A DNA stretch of 64,000 nt from assembly GCF_002242685.1 (NCBI RefSeq), contig NZ_NBIM01000004.1, positions 62,001 through 126,000 on the forward strand, read 5' to 3'. The translations under genes and the position numbers were made by a program. Source of the DNA: Oceanimonas doudoroffii. GTDB lineage: Bacteria; Pseudomonadota; Gammaproteobacteria; Enterobacterales; Aeromonadaceae. The notes under the pieces were generated by a model. The model did no database searches. It was not told where the DNA came from and saw nothing but the letters and a program-made list of their open reading frames with translations. This document shows positions 38,617 through 47,231 of this stretch, one piece after another (position 1 is the first letter of the stretch; every line of letters begins with the position of its first letter).

Positions 38617-39486
38617 ATGACCCAACTGACCACCCTGGATCCGGTGTTGCTGCGCAGCTTTGTCGCCGTGGTCGACACCGGCAGCTTTACCCGCGCCGCC
38701 GACAGCACCCACCTCACCCAGTCCACCGTCAGCCAGCAGGTGCGCAAGCTGGAATCCCAGCTCGGCTGCGAGCTGCTTAACCGCAAGGGCCGCTATATTA
38801 CCGCCACCCTGGAAGGCGAACGGGTGCTCAACTATGCCCGGCGCATTCTGCAGCTGATGCACGAAGCCGTGGCCCAGACCAGCCTGAGCATAGAGCAGCA
38901 GAAAATTCGCCTGGGGGTGCCGGAAGACTTTGCCACCCACGCCATCATGCCCGCCCTCTCCGCCTTTGCCGATCAGTATCCCGGCATTCGGCTGGAGGTA
39001 AAAAGCGGCCTGTGCAGCGATATCTGGCGGCAGTTTCAGCGCGGCGAGCTGGATTTGGCTCTGGTCAAGCAGCGGCCGGGCAGCGTGCCGGGCCTGGCCA
39101 GCTGGCCCGAGCCGCTGTGCTGGATAGACGGCCTGGACAGTGACAACCTCGCCAGCCAGCCGGTGCCGCTGGTGACCTTTCCCATCGGTGGCCTGTATCG
39201 GGGGGAAATGGCCCACACCTTTGATCGCCTGGGCCGCAGCTGGCGGCTGGCTTATGTCAGCACCAGCCTGTCAGGAGTATGTTGCGCGGTGGAAGCCGGC
39301 TTTGGCATCTCGCTGCTGCCGCGACGACTGGTGACCGCCAACCACCGCATCCTCTCCGAGGACGACGGCCTGCCGGACGTACCGGATCTGGAGCTCACCC
39401 TGCACGCCCAGGACCAGCTCTCGGCCCACAGCAAGCTGCTGGCGGAACGGCTGATCAGCGCCTGCAACGACACCTGCCGGCAATAA
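38617..39486 (+). CDS. LysR-family regulator divergent from allE
   Basis: A 289-residue LysR protein: winged helix in residues 8-65 (VLLRSFVAVVDTGSFTRAAD, LTQSTVSQQVRKLE) and effector domain from about 90 with the C-terminal GVCCAVEAGFGISLLPRRLV segment. Divergent from allE across a 170-base AT-rich intergenic region, a typical arrangement for its activator. The ATG at 38617 follows GGAAGACGGA; a GTG at 38593 is less likely. Effector unknown, possibly a ureide. Confidence 0.88.
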   Translation: MTQLTTLDPVLLRSFVAVVDTGSFTRAADSTHLTQSTVSQQVRKLESQLGCELLNRKGRYITATLEGERVLNYARRILQLMHEAVAQTSLSIEQQKIRLGVPEDFATHAIMPALSAFADQYPGIRLEVKSGLCSDIWRQFQRGELDLALVKQRPGSVPGLASWPEPLCWIDGLDSDNLASQPVPLVTFPIGGLYRGEMAHTFDRLGRSWRLAYVSTSLSGVCCAVEAGFGISLLPRRLVTANHRILSEDDGLPDVPDLELTLHAQDQLSAHSKLLAERLISACNDTCRQ

Positions 39487-39505
39487 CACCGAGCCGCAGT
39501 CCGCC

Positions 39506-40204
39506 TCAGAGGTCGGCGAAGATATGCTTGAGGTTGACGTCTTCCTCGGTCTGCGGCTCCAGTTGCAACTGAGCCTCAATGTCGTTGAGGTGGTCAATCA
39601 TCAGCTGCACCGCCCGCTCGGTATGGTGGCCGGCAATGGCTTCCAGCAGCTCGTTGTGATCACCGCAAGACGGCCTGATGCCATGATGATGTCCCTTGCG
39701 CGCGCCGCTCTGGTACAGCGCCACAATCAGCGAGGAACGGGGAATGATCTCGTGCAGGAAAGACGTCAGTACCGGCTTGTTGGCCAGCTTGCCGATCAGC
39801 AGGTGAAACTCCCCAGACAGCCGAATGCGCAGGCTCTGCTCCCCCTGCTCGGCCGCCTGATGTTCCTTCTCCAGGTGTTCCTGCAGCAGCTTTTTCTCCC
39901 GCAGAGTGCACTTGCTGGCCAGTTCCCGCACCAGCTCGGCCTCGATCAGCCGGCGGGCCTGAAAAATATCCCGGGCCTCTTCCGGCGAGGGCTCGGTCAC
40001 GAAGGCACCGCTGTTGGGCACCAGATTAACCAGCTTGTCGTGTGATAACTGCAGCAGCAGCTTGCGCACAAAGCCCCGGCTGAGCCCAAAGGTTTCACAT
40101 AACTCCTCTTCCTTCAGCCGCGTGCCCGGCAGCAGCTTGTGGGCGACAATGGCCTCCCAGATACGCTGGTAAACCTTGTCCAGATCATTGTTTTTATTGT
40201 TCAT
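39506..40204 (-). CDS. GntR-family (FCD domain) transcriptional regulator
   Basis: A 232-residue regulator with the GntR winged helix at residues 8-70 (IWEAIVAHKLLPGTRLKEEE, LSRGFVRKLLLQLSHDKLV) and an FCD effector domain with metal-ligand histidines (EFHLLIGKLANKP near 130, GDHNELLEAI near 180). It lies inside the ureide cluster between the LysR gene and an NCS1 permease. Its likely targets are these transport and racemase genes. The near-palindrome ATTGTCAACAAT at 40255-40266 is a possible autoregulatory site. Confidence 0.88.
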   Translation of the reverse strand: MNNKNNDLDKVYQRIWEAIVAHKLLPGTRLKEEELCETFGLSRGFVRKLLLQLSHDKLVNLVPNSGAFVTEPSPEEARDIFQARRLIEAELVRELASKCTLREKKLLQEHLEKEHQAAEQGEQSLRIRLSGEFHLLIGKLANKPVLTSFLHEIIPRSSLIVALYQSGARKGHHHGIRPSCGDHNELLEAIAGHHTERAVQLMIDHLNDIEAQLQLEPQTEEDVNLKHIFADL

Positions 40205-40291
40205 GGGCGTTTCCTGTGTGCTCGTTGCTTAACCAAAGATTAACATGGCTTTGCATTGTCAACAATCATGCCCACATTTGTTAAAAACAAT

Positions 40292-40320
40292 AAAAAAGCG
40301 ACCTCACCGAGGCCGCTTTT
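40292..40320 (-). terminator. Intrinsic terminator after the first NCS1 permease gene
   Basis: Stem AAAAGCGACCTC / GAGGCCGCTTTT, one mismatch, loop ACC. On the minus strand it is followed by TTTTTTA. Confidence 0.8.
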
Positions 40321-40332
40321 CGCCACAACGTG

Positions 40333-41766
40333 TCAGCCCCGGCTGCGGGAAGCAAGCCAGTAATAGAACAGGCCGCCCAGCGCCGCGCCGATCAGCCAGC
40401 CGTAGCCATTGAGATCGGCCAGGGCCGGCACCCAGACGGTGGCGATGGAAAACAGCGCCGCCAGACCAAAGGCTGTCAGCGCCTTTTTGTTCCAGCCGTT
40501 CTGGTAAAAATAGGCCCCTTCAGGATCCCGGGAAAACAGCTGCTGCATGTTCAGTTGCTGTCGCTTCACCAGGTAGTAATCCACCACGATGATGCCGTAG
40601 AAGGGCGCCACTATGGCTCCCAGCGCATTGACGAAGCCGGGAATACCAATCTGGCTTATCACCGACACCCAGAGCGCGCCCACAAAGAAGGCAACCACGG
40701 CGGTGATCAGGCCGCCGATGCGAAAACTGATCGCCCTGGGAAACAGGTTGGCCAGGTCATAGGCCGGCGGAATAAAGTTGGCCACCAGGTTGATGCCCAC
40801 GGTGGCGGCAAAGAAGGTCAGCGCCGCAATAATGGTCAGGGGCAGCGAGTCCACCCGCTCCACGATGTCGGCGGGGTTGGTGAGCGCCTCGCCAAACAGC
40901 ACCAGGGTGCCGGCGGTGATGATCAGGGCGATAAAGGAGAAAAAGGCCACGTTGAGGGGCAATCCCACCAGGTTGCCGATTTTCATCTCCCGCTCGCTGC
41001 GTACAAAGCGGGTGAAGTCGCCGAAGTTGATCACCACGGCGGCAAAATAGGCCACCATGGTGCCGACAATGGCGGTAAAGGCCGCCAGGTCGCTGCCCTG
41101 GTAGTCGCCGCCGCCATCAAAGATGGTGGCCACCGCCGGCAACAGCTGATCACCGGCCTGATACCAGACGATGGCCATCAGCGCCAGCATCACCACGTAG
41201 ACCAGGGGGCCGGCCCAGTTGAGGAAGATCTTGATCTTGTCGATACCCTGCCAGAACAGCATGATCTGGAACAGCCAGACAATCACGAACGACAGCCAGG
41301 CGGTGCCCGACAGCCCCAGATACTGGCTGTCGCCGGCGCCCCACAGGGCGGTAAGCAGCAGGGTCACGGCGGTGGAGGCAAAGTAGGTCTGCACCCCATA
41401 CCAGAAGATGCCGATAATGGCCCGCAGCAGGGCCGGAAAGTTGGCGCCGCGCACCCCCATGCTGGAGCGAATCATCACCGGAAAGGGAATGCCGTATTTA
41501 ACGCTGGGTTTGCCGGTCAGATTGACCAGCACCATAACGATAACCCCGGCCAGAACAATGGCCGCCATCACCGCCCAGCCATTCAGGCCGTAACTCAGAA
41601 ACAGCGAGGCGGCCAGGGTATAGCCGAACAGGCTCTGAATGTCGTTGGACCAGACGTTGAAGATCTCAAACCAGCCCCAGCTGCGATCACTGTGCTTGAT
41701 CGGGGCCAGATCCTCGTTATAGAGCAGTGGATCGTGATGGGTTATTTCGAGTTGCTTGTCATCCAT
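40333..41766 (-). CDS. NCS1-family nucleobase/hydantoin/allantoin permease (copy 1)
   Basis: Inner-membrane transporter of 477 residues with about 12 helices. It belongs to the NCS1 (cytosine/purine/uracil/thiamine/allantoin) family by the N-terminal WFEIFNVWSNDIQSLFGYTL, YGIPFPVMIRSSMGVRG near 92, and the GDFTRFVRSEREMKIGNL stretch near 245. The start at 41766 has AGGATG at good spacing; the ATG at 41775 is too close. Context with allE and a hydantoin-type racemase suggests a ureide or pyrimidine substrate. Confidence 0.9.
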   Translation of the reverse strand: MDDKQLEITHHDPLLYNEDLAPIKHSDRSWGWFEIFNVWSNDIQSLFGYTLAASLFLSYGLNGWAVMAAIVLAGVIVMVLVNLTGKPSVKYGIPFPVMIRSSMGVRGANFPALLRAIIGIFWYGVQTYFASTAVTLLLTALWGAGDSQYLGLSGTAWLSFVIVWLFQIMLFWQGIDKIKIFLNWAGPLVYVVMLALMAIVWYQAGDQLLPAVATIFDGGGDYQGSDLAAFTAIVGTMVAYFAAVVINFGDFTRFVRSEREMKIGNLVGLPLNVAFFSFIALIITAGTLVLFGEALTNPADIVERVDSLPLTIIAALTFFAATVGINLVANFIPPAYDLANLFPRAISFRIGGLITAVVAFFVGALWVSVISQIGIPGFVNALGAIVAPFYGIIVVDYYLVKRQQLNMQQLFSRDPEGAYFYQNGWNKKALTAFGLAALFSIATVWVPALADLNGYGWLIGAALGGLFYYWLASRSRG

Positions 41767-41875
41767 GACGTTCATCCTGATGGTTAAAATACACTAGGCC
41801 CCCCTCGACACATGGACCGAGTGGGGGCTTACTGACGCGCTGAGCATCGCGGGACGCCGGCAAAACGGTGCCGGC

Positions 41876-42682
41876 CTATTCCCCCTGAATCGCTGCGACG
41901 GCCGCACGGGCAGCGGCATTGACCGCGACGACCAATGGCACATCAAAGTGCGGCTGCAACCTCAGTGCGGATGCCGAAAGCGGGCCTCCCCCCATAATTA
42001 CAGCCTTTGTCTCATCTTTTTCAAGTGACTCCTGCACCGCGCCCGCCAGCGCCGCATCAAGCTTTTCTGGTGATTTGACCAGCTCCAATGGATCACCGGA
42101 CGTCACCCTGACGCCTCGATACAGGTGCGCATAGCCCAGGGCCTCGGCCTTTTGCCGGAACGACTCAATCAACGCCTCATCCGGGGTAACGGTCACAATG
42201 CTGAATGCTCGATTGCCGCGAGCAGCCTCATGAAACACTTCCTCACCGATACCAAACACCGGAATGTCTACCGCCGCGCGCAGTTCTTCCAGCCCCGGAT
42301 CACTGAAGGCCGATACGATGAGCGCCGCCACCCGCTTGTCTTGGGCGGCTTCTACCCCTACCGCCACCACGCCTGGCGCCGCGTCAATCATATCCTGAGG
42401 CGTCGTGAGCAAGGGCGGGGCATCCATGTTGCTTCTTGCCACCAGCCTGGCGACGCCTTTGGTTTCCAGCCTGGCAAGCTCAGCCATGGATTCAGTGGCC
42501 TTGGTGTTTGAATTGGGGTTGATAAGCACAATGGTTTTGATGGTATCCGCTCCTTTCGCTCCGGTCATATGCACATTCTGGACCTGTTGCTCTGCCTGCA
42601 CGACCGAGGGCAGGGCAAGAATACTGAGCAGGCCGCAAGTAGAGAGTTTGAATGTAGATAACCATGACTTTAGCTTTGGCAT
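41876..42682 (-). CDS. Exported Asp/Glu/hydantoin-racemase homologue lacking both catalytic cysteines
   Basis: A 268-residue member of the Asp/Glu/hydantoin racemase superfamily with an unusual N-terminal signal peptide (basic MPKLKSWLSTFK, hydrophobic core, cleavage near VVQA-EQ at residue 30). The mature part aligns with the neighbouring racemase: INPNSNTKATESM, SAFSDPGLEELRA near 125, and IMGGGPLSASALR near 230. The two positions holding catalytic cysteines in the neighbour (ACFGDPG and GCAGM) are Ser and Gly here. It may be a periplasmic ureide-binding or chaperone-like protein, or have different chemistry. It sits between two NCS1 permease genes. The Cys-free variant itself may be a known subgroup. 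Confidence 0.78.
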   Translation of the reverse strand: MPKLKSWLSTFKLSTCGLLSILALPSVVQAEQQVQNVHMTGAKGADTIKTIVLINPNSNTKATESMAELARLETKGVARLVARSNMDAPPLLTTPQDMIDAAPGVVAVGVEAAQDKRVAALIVSAFSDPGLEELRAAVDIPVFGIGEEVFHEAARGNRAFSIVTVTPDEALIESFRQKAEALGYAHLYRGVRVTSGDPLELVKSPEKLDAALAGAVQESLEKDETKAVIMGGGPLSASALRLQPHFDVPLVVAVNAAARAAVAAIQGE

Positions 42683-42751
42683 AAGGTGCTATCTCCATGA
42701 AATGACAGGGTCGTGATGGTGAAGCCCCGTCCGATGGACGGGGCGGGTGCG

Positions 42752-44140
42752 TTACTGACGGAAACGCTGACAGGGCTGCCAGTACTGCATCAGCAGGAAG
42801 TAGGTGAGGCCGGCAGGGATCAGGCTGGCGTACCAGGACACCGAGGAGAAGGTCAGGGCCACCACGGCGCCGGTAAGGGCAGCGATCACGGCGGCGTAGT
42901 TCACGCCCTTGTAAGGGCCATTCTCGTCATACAGCTTGTCGATATCCAGCTTGCGGCGACGCAGAATGAAGTAGTCCACCACCATCACTGCAAAGATGGG
43001 ACCGAGAAAGGCGGAGTAGGTCTGCACGAACAGCTGCAGGCCAGCGGACGACTCTTCCTTCACCAGTTCCCAGGGGAAGGTGCAGAAGGCCAGCAGGCCC
43101 ACCAGAATGGTGGAGGTGCGGAACTTCAGCTTGAACACGTCCATCAGGATGTAGGTGGGCGGCACCACGTTGTTGAGCACGTTGGTGGTGACCTGGGCAA
43201 AGGCGATAAACAGCAGGGTGGTCACCAGCAGCGGCGTGTTGTCGACGGCGCTGGAGAACACCTGAATGGGGTCGGACACACCGGTGGCGCCGGACACCAT
43301 CAGACCGATCAGACCCATAAACAGGGTGCAGGGCAGAATGGACATGGCGTAGATCAGGGTGAGCAGGCCCGGCTTGGTGCCTTCCTTCAGCTCACGGGAG
43401 TAGTCGCTCACGTTCAGCATCATGGTGCTGTAAATGCCGAGGAACAGCATGGTCGCGCCCCAGAAGGGCACACCCCAGGTACCTTCCATGTTCACCAGGT
43501 TGGCGGTGATCTCGTCGCCATAACGGTTGATCACGCTCCAGAACATGTACACCAGCGCCAGCAGAATAAAGCCGCTGCCCACGTTTTCCAGCCACTTGAT
43601 GCCCTGGAAGCCAAAGATGGACAGGCCGATCTGCAGGAACTGGAACAGCACGAAGAACAGCACCAGGTTGTCAAAGCCGAACAGGGTGGCCGACACTGCG
43701 TTCAGCGCCCCCGCCCCTATCCAGCTCTGAAAGCCGTACCAGACAATGGCCGGCACCGCCCGCACCAGGCCGGGAAAGCGAGTGCCGGAAAAACCAAAGG
43801 CGGCCCGGGCCTGCACCATGAAGGGAATGCCGTACTTGTAGCCGGCGGCGCCGTTCAGTGCCAGGGCAATGCCGATCACAAAGCAGCCGATGGCGATGGC
43901 CACCACCGCCTGGGTCAGGTTGAGGGTGCCGACAATGCTGGAGCCCATGGTAAAGGTGCCGATCGACACGCAACCGCCAAACCAGGCCAGCAGGTAGGAG
44001 ACCCGGCCCATAATGCGGTGCTTTTGCGGTGCCAGGGATTCCTCTCCGGCCTTTTTGTCGTGACCGGCGGCGGGTGCCGGTTCGGCCTTGCCGGTGGTCA
44101 TGGGAATGGCGGCTTCGCTGTTGATATTCTGAATAGCCAT
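42752..44140 (-). CDS. NCS1-family permease (copy 2)
   Basis: Inner-membrane NCS1 transporter, 462 residues, about 12 helices, preceded by an unusually long Ala/Pro/Glu-rich N-terminal cytosolic stretch of about 40 residues. Signatures: YKYGIPFMVQARAAFGFSGT near 118, NVSDYSRELKEGT near 240, and DYFILRRRKLDIDKLYDENG near 390. It differs clearly from copy 1. With the racemase gene 87 bases downstream of its own start region it looks like one transport-catabolism unit for allantoin or hydantoins. Confidence 0.9.
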   Translation of the reverse strand: MAIQNINSEAAIPMTTGKAEPAPAAGHDKKAGEESLAPQKHRIMGRVSYLLAWFGGCVSIGTFTMGSSIVGTLNLTQAVVAIAIGCFVIGIALALNGAAGYKYGIPFMVQARAAFGFSGTRFPGLVRAVPAIVWYGFQSWIGAGALNAVSATLFGFDNLVLFFVLFQFLQIGLSIFGFQGIKWLENVGSGFILLALVYMFWSVINRYGDEITANLVNMEGTWGVPFWGATMLFLGIYSTMMLNVSDYSRELKEGTKPGLLTLIYAMSILPCTLFMGLIGLMVSGATGVSDPIQVFSSAVDNTPLLVTTLLFIAFAQVTTNVLNNVVPPTYILMDVFKLKFRTSTILVGLLAFCTFPWELVKEESSAGLQLFVQTYSAFLGPIFAVMVVDYFILRRRKLDIDKLYDENGPYKGVNYAAVIAALTGAVVALTFSSVSWYASLIPAGLTYFLLMQYWQPCQRFRQ

Positions 44141-44227
44141 AGTCTAGTCCTCGGTATTCCATCACATGAAGGCGTTGCCGCCCTCATCCTGCGCCGGCCG
44201 TCGTTGGCCGTGCGTTTACGGGTGGGC

Positions 44228-44962
44228 TCAGGCGATTTTCAGCCCCTTGCCCGGTGCGGCCAGCTCGGGGCGTGGCCAGTTAAAGGTCAGCACCTTGCTG
44301 GTCCCCAGTTTCATATCCACCATGGCCTCGCACAGCTTGACCGCGGCCACGGTGCCGTCGATCACCGGAATGCCTATCTCGCGCTCGATAAACTCCCGGT
44401 GGGCCGACATGCCGGCGCAGCCCAGTACAATGGCCTCCGCCTTGTCTTCTTCCATGGCCAGCCGGCACTCGGCAATGACCTTGGCGATGGCAGCCTCGGG
44501 CGATGTGGCCAGATCCAGCACGCGCATGGGGGTGGTGCGAATACGCTTGCAGTGCTCGCCAAAGCCGTAACGGCTGACCAGGTGCTCGGTCATAAAGCGC
44601 ACTCTGGGGGCCGTGGTCACCACGCTGAAGCAGGCGCCGGCCATGCTCGCCATGTGAAAGGCCGCTTCGGCAATGCCCAGTACCGGCTTGTCGGTCAGCT
44701 CCCGGGCCGCATACAGGCCGGGGTCGCCAAAGCAGGCCAGCACATAGGCGTCGATGTTTTCTTCCCGGTCACCCCGAGCGATTTCCTCCAGTACACCGGG
44801 CACCGCCAGCGCCTCATCGTAAAAACTTTCAATTGAAGCCGGCCCGCTGGCCGGGCTGACCGCCAGCACTTCGGTGTCGGGCCGGGCCACGCCGTCGGCC
44901 AGCCGCTGCAGCGCATCGGTAAACGACTGGGTGGTGTTGGGGTTGATGATCTTGATCCGCAT
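44228..44962 (-). CDS. hpxA: Allantoin/hydantoin racemase
   Basis: A 244-residue cytosolic cofactor-independent racemase of the HyuE/HpxA type, interconverting enantiomers of allantoin or 5-substituted hydantoins. Both catalytic cysteines are present: YVLACFGDPGLYAAREL near residue 79 and IVLGCAGMSAHREFIE near 185. The N-terminus MRIKIINPNTTQSFTDAL is the family hallmark. The start at 44962 has AAGGAG eight bases before it; the frame extends upstream to 45481 without protein-like sequence. Two perfect palindromes lie 30-70 bases upstream. HpxA is preferred over HyuE because of the nearby allE. Confidence 0.85.
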   Translation of the reverse strand: MRIKIINPNTTQSFTDALQRLADGVARPDTEVLAVSPASGPASIESFYDEALAVPGVLEEIARGDREENIDAYVLACFGDPGLYAARELTDKPVLGIAEAAFHMASMAGACFSVVTTAPRVRFMTEHLVSRYGFGEHCKRIRTTPMRVLDLATSPEAAIAKVIAECRLAMEEDKAEAIVLGCAGMSAHREFIEREIGIPVIDGTVAAVKLCEAMVDMKLGTSKVLTFNWPRPELAAPGKGLKIA

Positions 44963-44993
44963 ACTGACTCCTTGTTCACAGCAAACCTGGTTA

Positions 44994-45031
44994 ATCGTTA
45001 ACGATTTTATTATGGGACAATCGTTAACGAT
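44994..45031. promoter_or_regulatory. Two tandem ATCGTTAACGAT operator palindromes
   Basis: Identical perfect 12-bp palindromes at 44994-45005 and 45020-45031, 26 bases centre to centre, immediately upstream of the racemase gene. The T-x-GT-AC-x-A core suits an FCD-type GntR regulator such as the one at 39506-40204; that pairing is inference. The rest of 44963-45317 is AT-rich with no gene. Confidence 0.65.
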
Positions 45032-45272
45032 CTGTAAACACGAATGTGCATCCTGTTTTGCTGCCGTCCGGCCTGAGGATCCATGATACCGCTCCGGCAC
45101 CACCCTCACGAAAAACAAAAAAACCACTGATAAAAAAGAAAAAATAAAAACCGTATGCTGTATAACTGACTCAGAAAGGGACACATTAAGCACCCCTTTC
45201 ATTCTCGTAATTTCACAAAAATAAAAAATATTGTTATCAATTTTGTGATCAGTGGCACGCAATCGGCCATAA

Positions 45273-45299
45273 AAAAACCCTCCGAGCGGAGGGTTTTTC
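45273..45299 (-). terminator. Intrinsic terminator of yeeN
   Basis: Stem AAAAACCCTCC / GGAGGGTTTTT with a 4-base loop, usable in both directions. Confidence 0.85.
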
Positions 45300-45317
45300 T
45301 GCAACAACTGTGCGAAC

Positions 45318-46034
45318 TCAGTATTCGGCGTTGTGATAGACGTTCTGCACGTCGTCCACATCGTTGAGCATGTCGAGGAAGCGCTCCATCTGGGCCACAT
45401 CGTCACCGCCGATTTCCACCGTGGTCTGGGGCACGAACTGAATGGCGTCCACCTCGAAGTCGATACCTTCAAAGGCCTCACTCAGGGCCTGCTTGGCCTT
45501 GAAGTATTCGGTATTGGGGGCGAACACGGTCACCTTGCCGTCTTCCAGCTCGATGTCGGTCACGTCCACGTCGGCCATCATCAGTGCTTCCAGTACCGCT
45601 TCCTCATCGTCGCCCTCAAACACCAGAATGGCGCAGTGGTCAAACATGTGGCTGACGGTGCCGGAGCTGCCCAGTTTGGCCTTGACCTTGTTGAAGCACT
45701 GACGGATGTCACCGATGGTGCGGTTGGGGTTATCGGTGAGGCAGTCGACGATGACCATGCAGTTGCCCGGGCCAAAGCCTTCGTAGCGGGCCGGGGAGAA
45801 GTCTTCGCCGGCACCGCTGGTGGCTTTTTGCAATGCCTTTTCAATCACATGGGAAGGCACCTGATCTTTTTTGGCGCGATCGATCAGGCCACGCAAACTC
45901 AGGTTGCCATCGGGGTCGGCGCCGCCCGCTTTGGCGACCACGTAAATTTCGCGGCCGTACTTGCTGTAGACCTTGCTCTTGGCGTTGGCGGTCTTGGCGA
46001 TGGATTCTTTGCGGTTTTGATAGGCTCTGCCCAT
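45318..46034 (-). CDS. yeeN: YebC/PmpR-family protein YeeN
   Basis: A 238-residue protein of the YebC/TACO1 family, members of which act in transcription regulation or relieve ribosome stalling. The conserved core [20 protein letters not shown] lies near residue 91-110, with the N-terminal [15 protein letters not shown]. The C-terminus [12 protein letters not shown] matches YeeN more closely than YebC. The ATG at 46034 gives the [11 protein letters not shown] start; the frame to 46079 is not supported by family alignment. Confidence 0.9.
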   Translation of the reverse strand: MGRAYQNRKESIAKTANAKSKVYSKYGREIYVVAKAGGADPDGNLSLRGLIDRAKKDQVPSHVIEKALQKATSGAGEDFSPARYEGFGPGNCMVIVDCLTDNPNRTIGDIRQCFNKVKAKLGSSGTVSHMFDHCAILVFEGDDEEAVLEALMMADVDVTDIELEDGKVTVFAPNTEYFKAKQALSEAFEGIDFEVDAIQFVPQTTVEIGGDDVAQMERFLDMLNDVDDVQNVYHNAEY

Positions 46035-46120
46035 GGCGTGATCTCGTTGTTCAACAAAAAGAGCACGAATTTTACACACAGAGCCGAATCAGGTCTATTT
46101 TCGCGGATGTCACACCGTCG

Positions 46121-46831
46121 CTAATATCCGGCGAATTCCTCGGTACGCACGCGATCCTCGGCCACACCGGCCTCGCTCAGCACGGATCTCATGGCACTCA
46201 CCAGCCCGGGCGGACCGTCCAGGTAATACAGCGGCGCAGTCAGATTCATAACATGGCGACGCAGCATGGCCACATCCAGGTGGCCTGTTTCTCCCTGCCA
46301 GCCGGCATCCTGGGTCATGATCGGCACCACCCGATAATTGCTGCGCCCGGCACAGGCCTGCCGCAGCTCGTCGAGAAAGGCGGCGTCTTTGGGTCTGCGG
46401 TTGGCATAAAGCAGGGTGATGGCGCCGTTATGCCCCTCGCTCAGAGACTGCAGCACCATGCTGCGCACCGGAGTAATGCCAATGCCGCCGGTAATAAACA
46501 CCACGGGCACCTGGCCATCGGCGGGCAGCACGAAGTCACCGTAGGGGCCCTTGAGGGTGAGCGCGGCGCCGGGCCTGAGCCCGCCCAGTACCCGCTTGAA
46601 GGCGGTATCGCGCAGGCGGGTGGCCACCATCAGCTCTCCCTCGGCGGGAGCCGACGCCAGTGACAAAATGCGGCCATTGCCTTCGTCGTCGGTTTCCGGC
46701 GGATCCACCAGCGCCAGCCGGGCACACTGCCCGGCCTTGTAGTCAAAGCCGGCGGGCCGCTCAAAGAACAGCGCCAGGGTGCCGTCGGCCACCGGCTCGG
46801 AGCGCTTGAGCGTAAGATCATAACTGGCCAT
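46121..46831 (-). CDS. FAD/NAD(P)-binding ferredoxin reductase-like oxidoreductase
   Basis: A 236-residue single-chain flavin reductase of the ferredoxin-NADP reductase fold without an iron-sulfur domain. Visible: the FAD-binding RILSLASAP near residue 54 (RxxSxxS type), the pyrophosphate-binding GGIGITPVRSM near 114, and the C-terminal YLDGPPGLVSAM near 202. It could reduce flavins, quinones or a partner electron carrier. A small gene lies upstream with a 19-base gap, perhaps in one operon. Confidence 0.82.
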   Translation of the reverse strand: MASYDLTLKRSEPVADGTLALFFERPAGFDYKAGQCARLALVDPPETDDEGNGRILSLASAPAEGELMVATRLRDTAFKRVLGGLRPGAALTLKGPYGDFVLPADGQVPVVFITGGIGITPVRSMVLQSLSEGHNGAITLLYANRRPKDAAFLDELRQACAGRSNYRVVPIMTQDAGWQGETGHLDVAMLRRHVMNLTAPLYYLDGPPGLVSAMRSVLSEAGVAEDRVRTEEFAGY

Positions 46832-46849
46832 GAATGCCTCCCCGTGAGA

Positions 46850-47170
46850 TCAGATCTCAATGTCCAACGCGGCGCCGGTATGGGCTTCGCCTGCGTGGTA
46901 GCGCCGGTGGATCACGTCCAGGCGGCGGCTCATGGCCGCACTGGTACCAATCAGGCACACGGCTCCCTGATGCAGGCTGAGCCAGGCTTCCATGGACTCC
47001 TCATGCCGGTTGCGCTGACGTTGCCGATCTCGCTGACGAAGGGCGACATAGGGCTGCACCGCCCGTATCACCGGTATCGCCGGCCGGCGCACATTGTCGG
47101 TGCGAGCCGCCTCGGTGGCCGGCTGGGCCGGATTGGGCGGCAGGTTGGGCAAAATTACCGGAATGGCCAT
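46850..47170 (-). CDS. Hypothetical small protein downstream of bioH
   Basis: A 106-residue frame with a good AAGGGGG ribosome site and host-like codon use, but no recognised domain. The N-terminal third is proline-rich (IPVILPNLPPNPAQPATEAA) and the middle strongly basic and glutamine/arginine-rich. There is no signal peptide or membrane segment. It lies between the bioH gene and the flavin reductase gene, all in the same direction. Confidence 0.55.
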   Translation of the reverse strand: MAIPVILPNLPPNPAQPATEAARTDNVRRPAIPVIRAVQPYVALRQRDRQRQRNRHEESMEAWLSLHQGAVCLIGTSAAMSRRLDVIHRRYHAGEAHTGAALDIEI

Positions 47171-47231
47171 GAAAGCCCCCTTGTACCTGTTCGCCTTCCA
47201 GTATGGTCCCTGTCACCCTTTTCTGCTTGGC

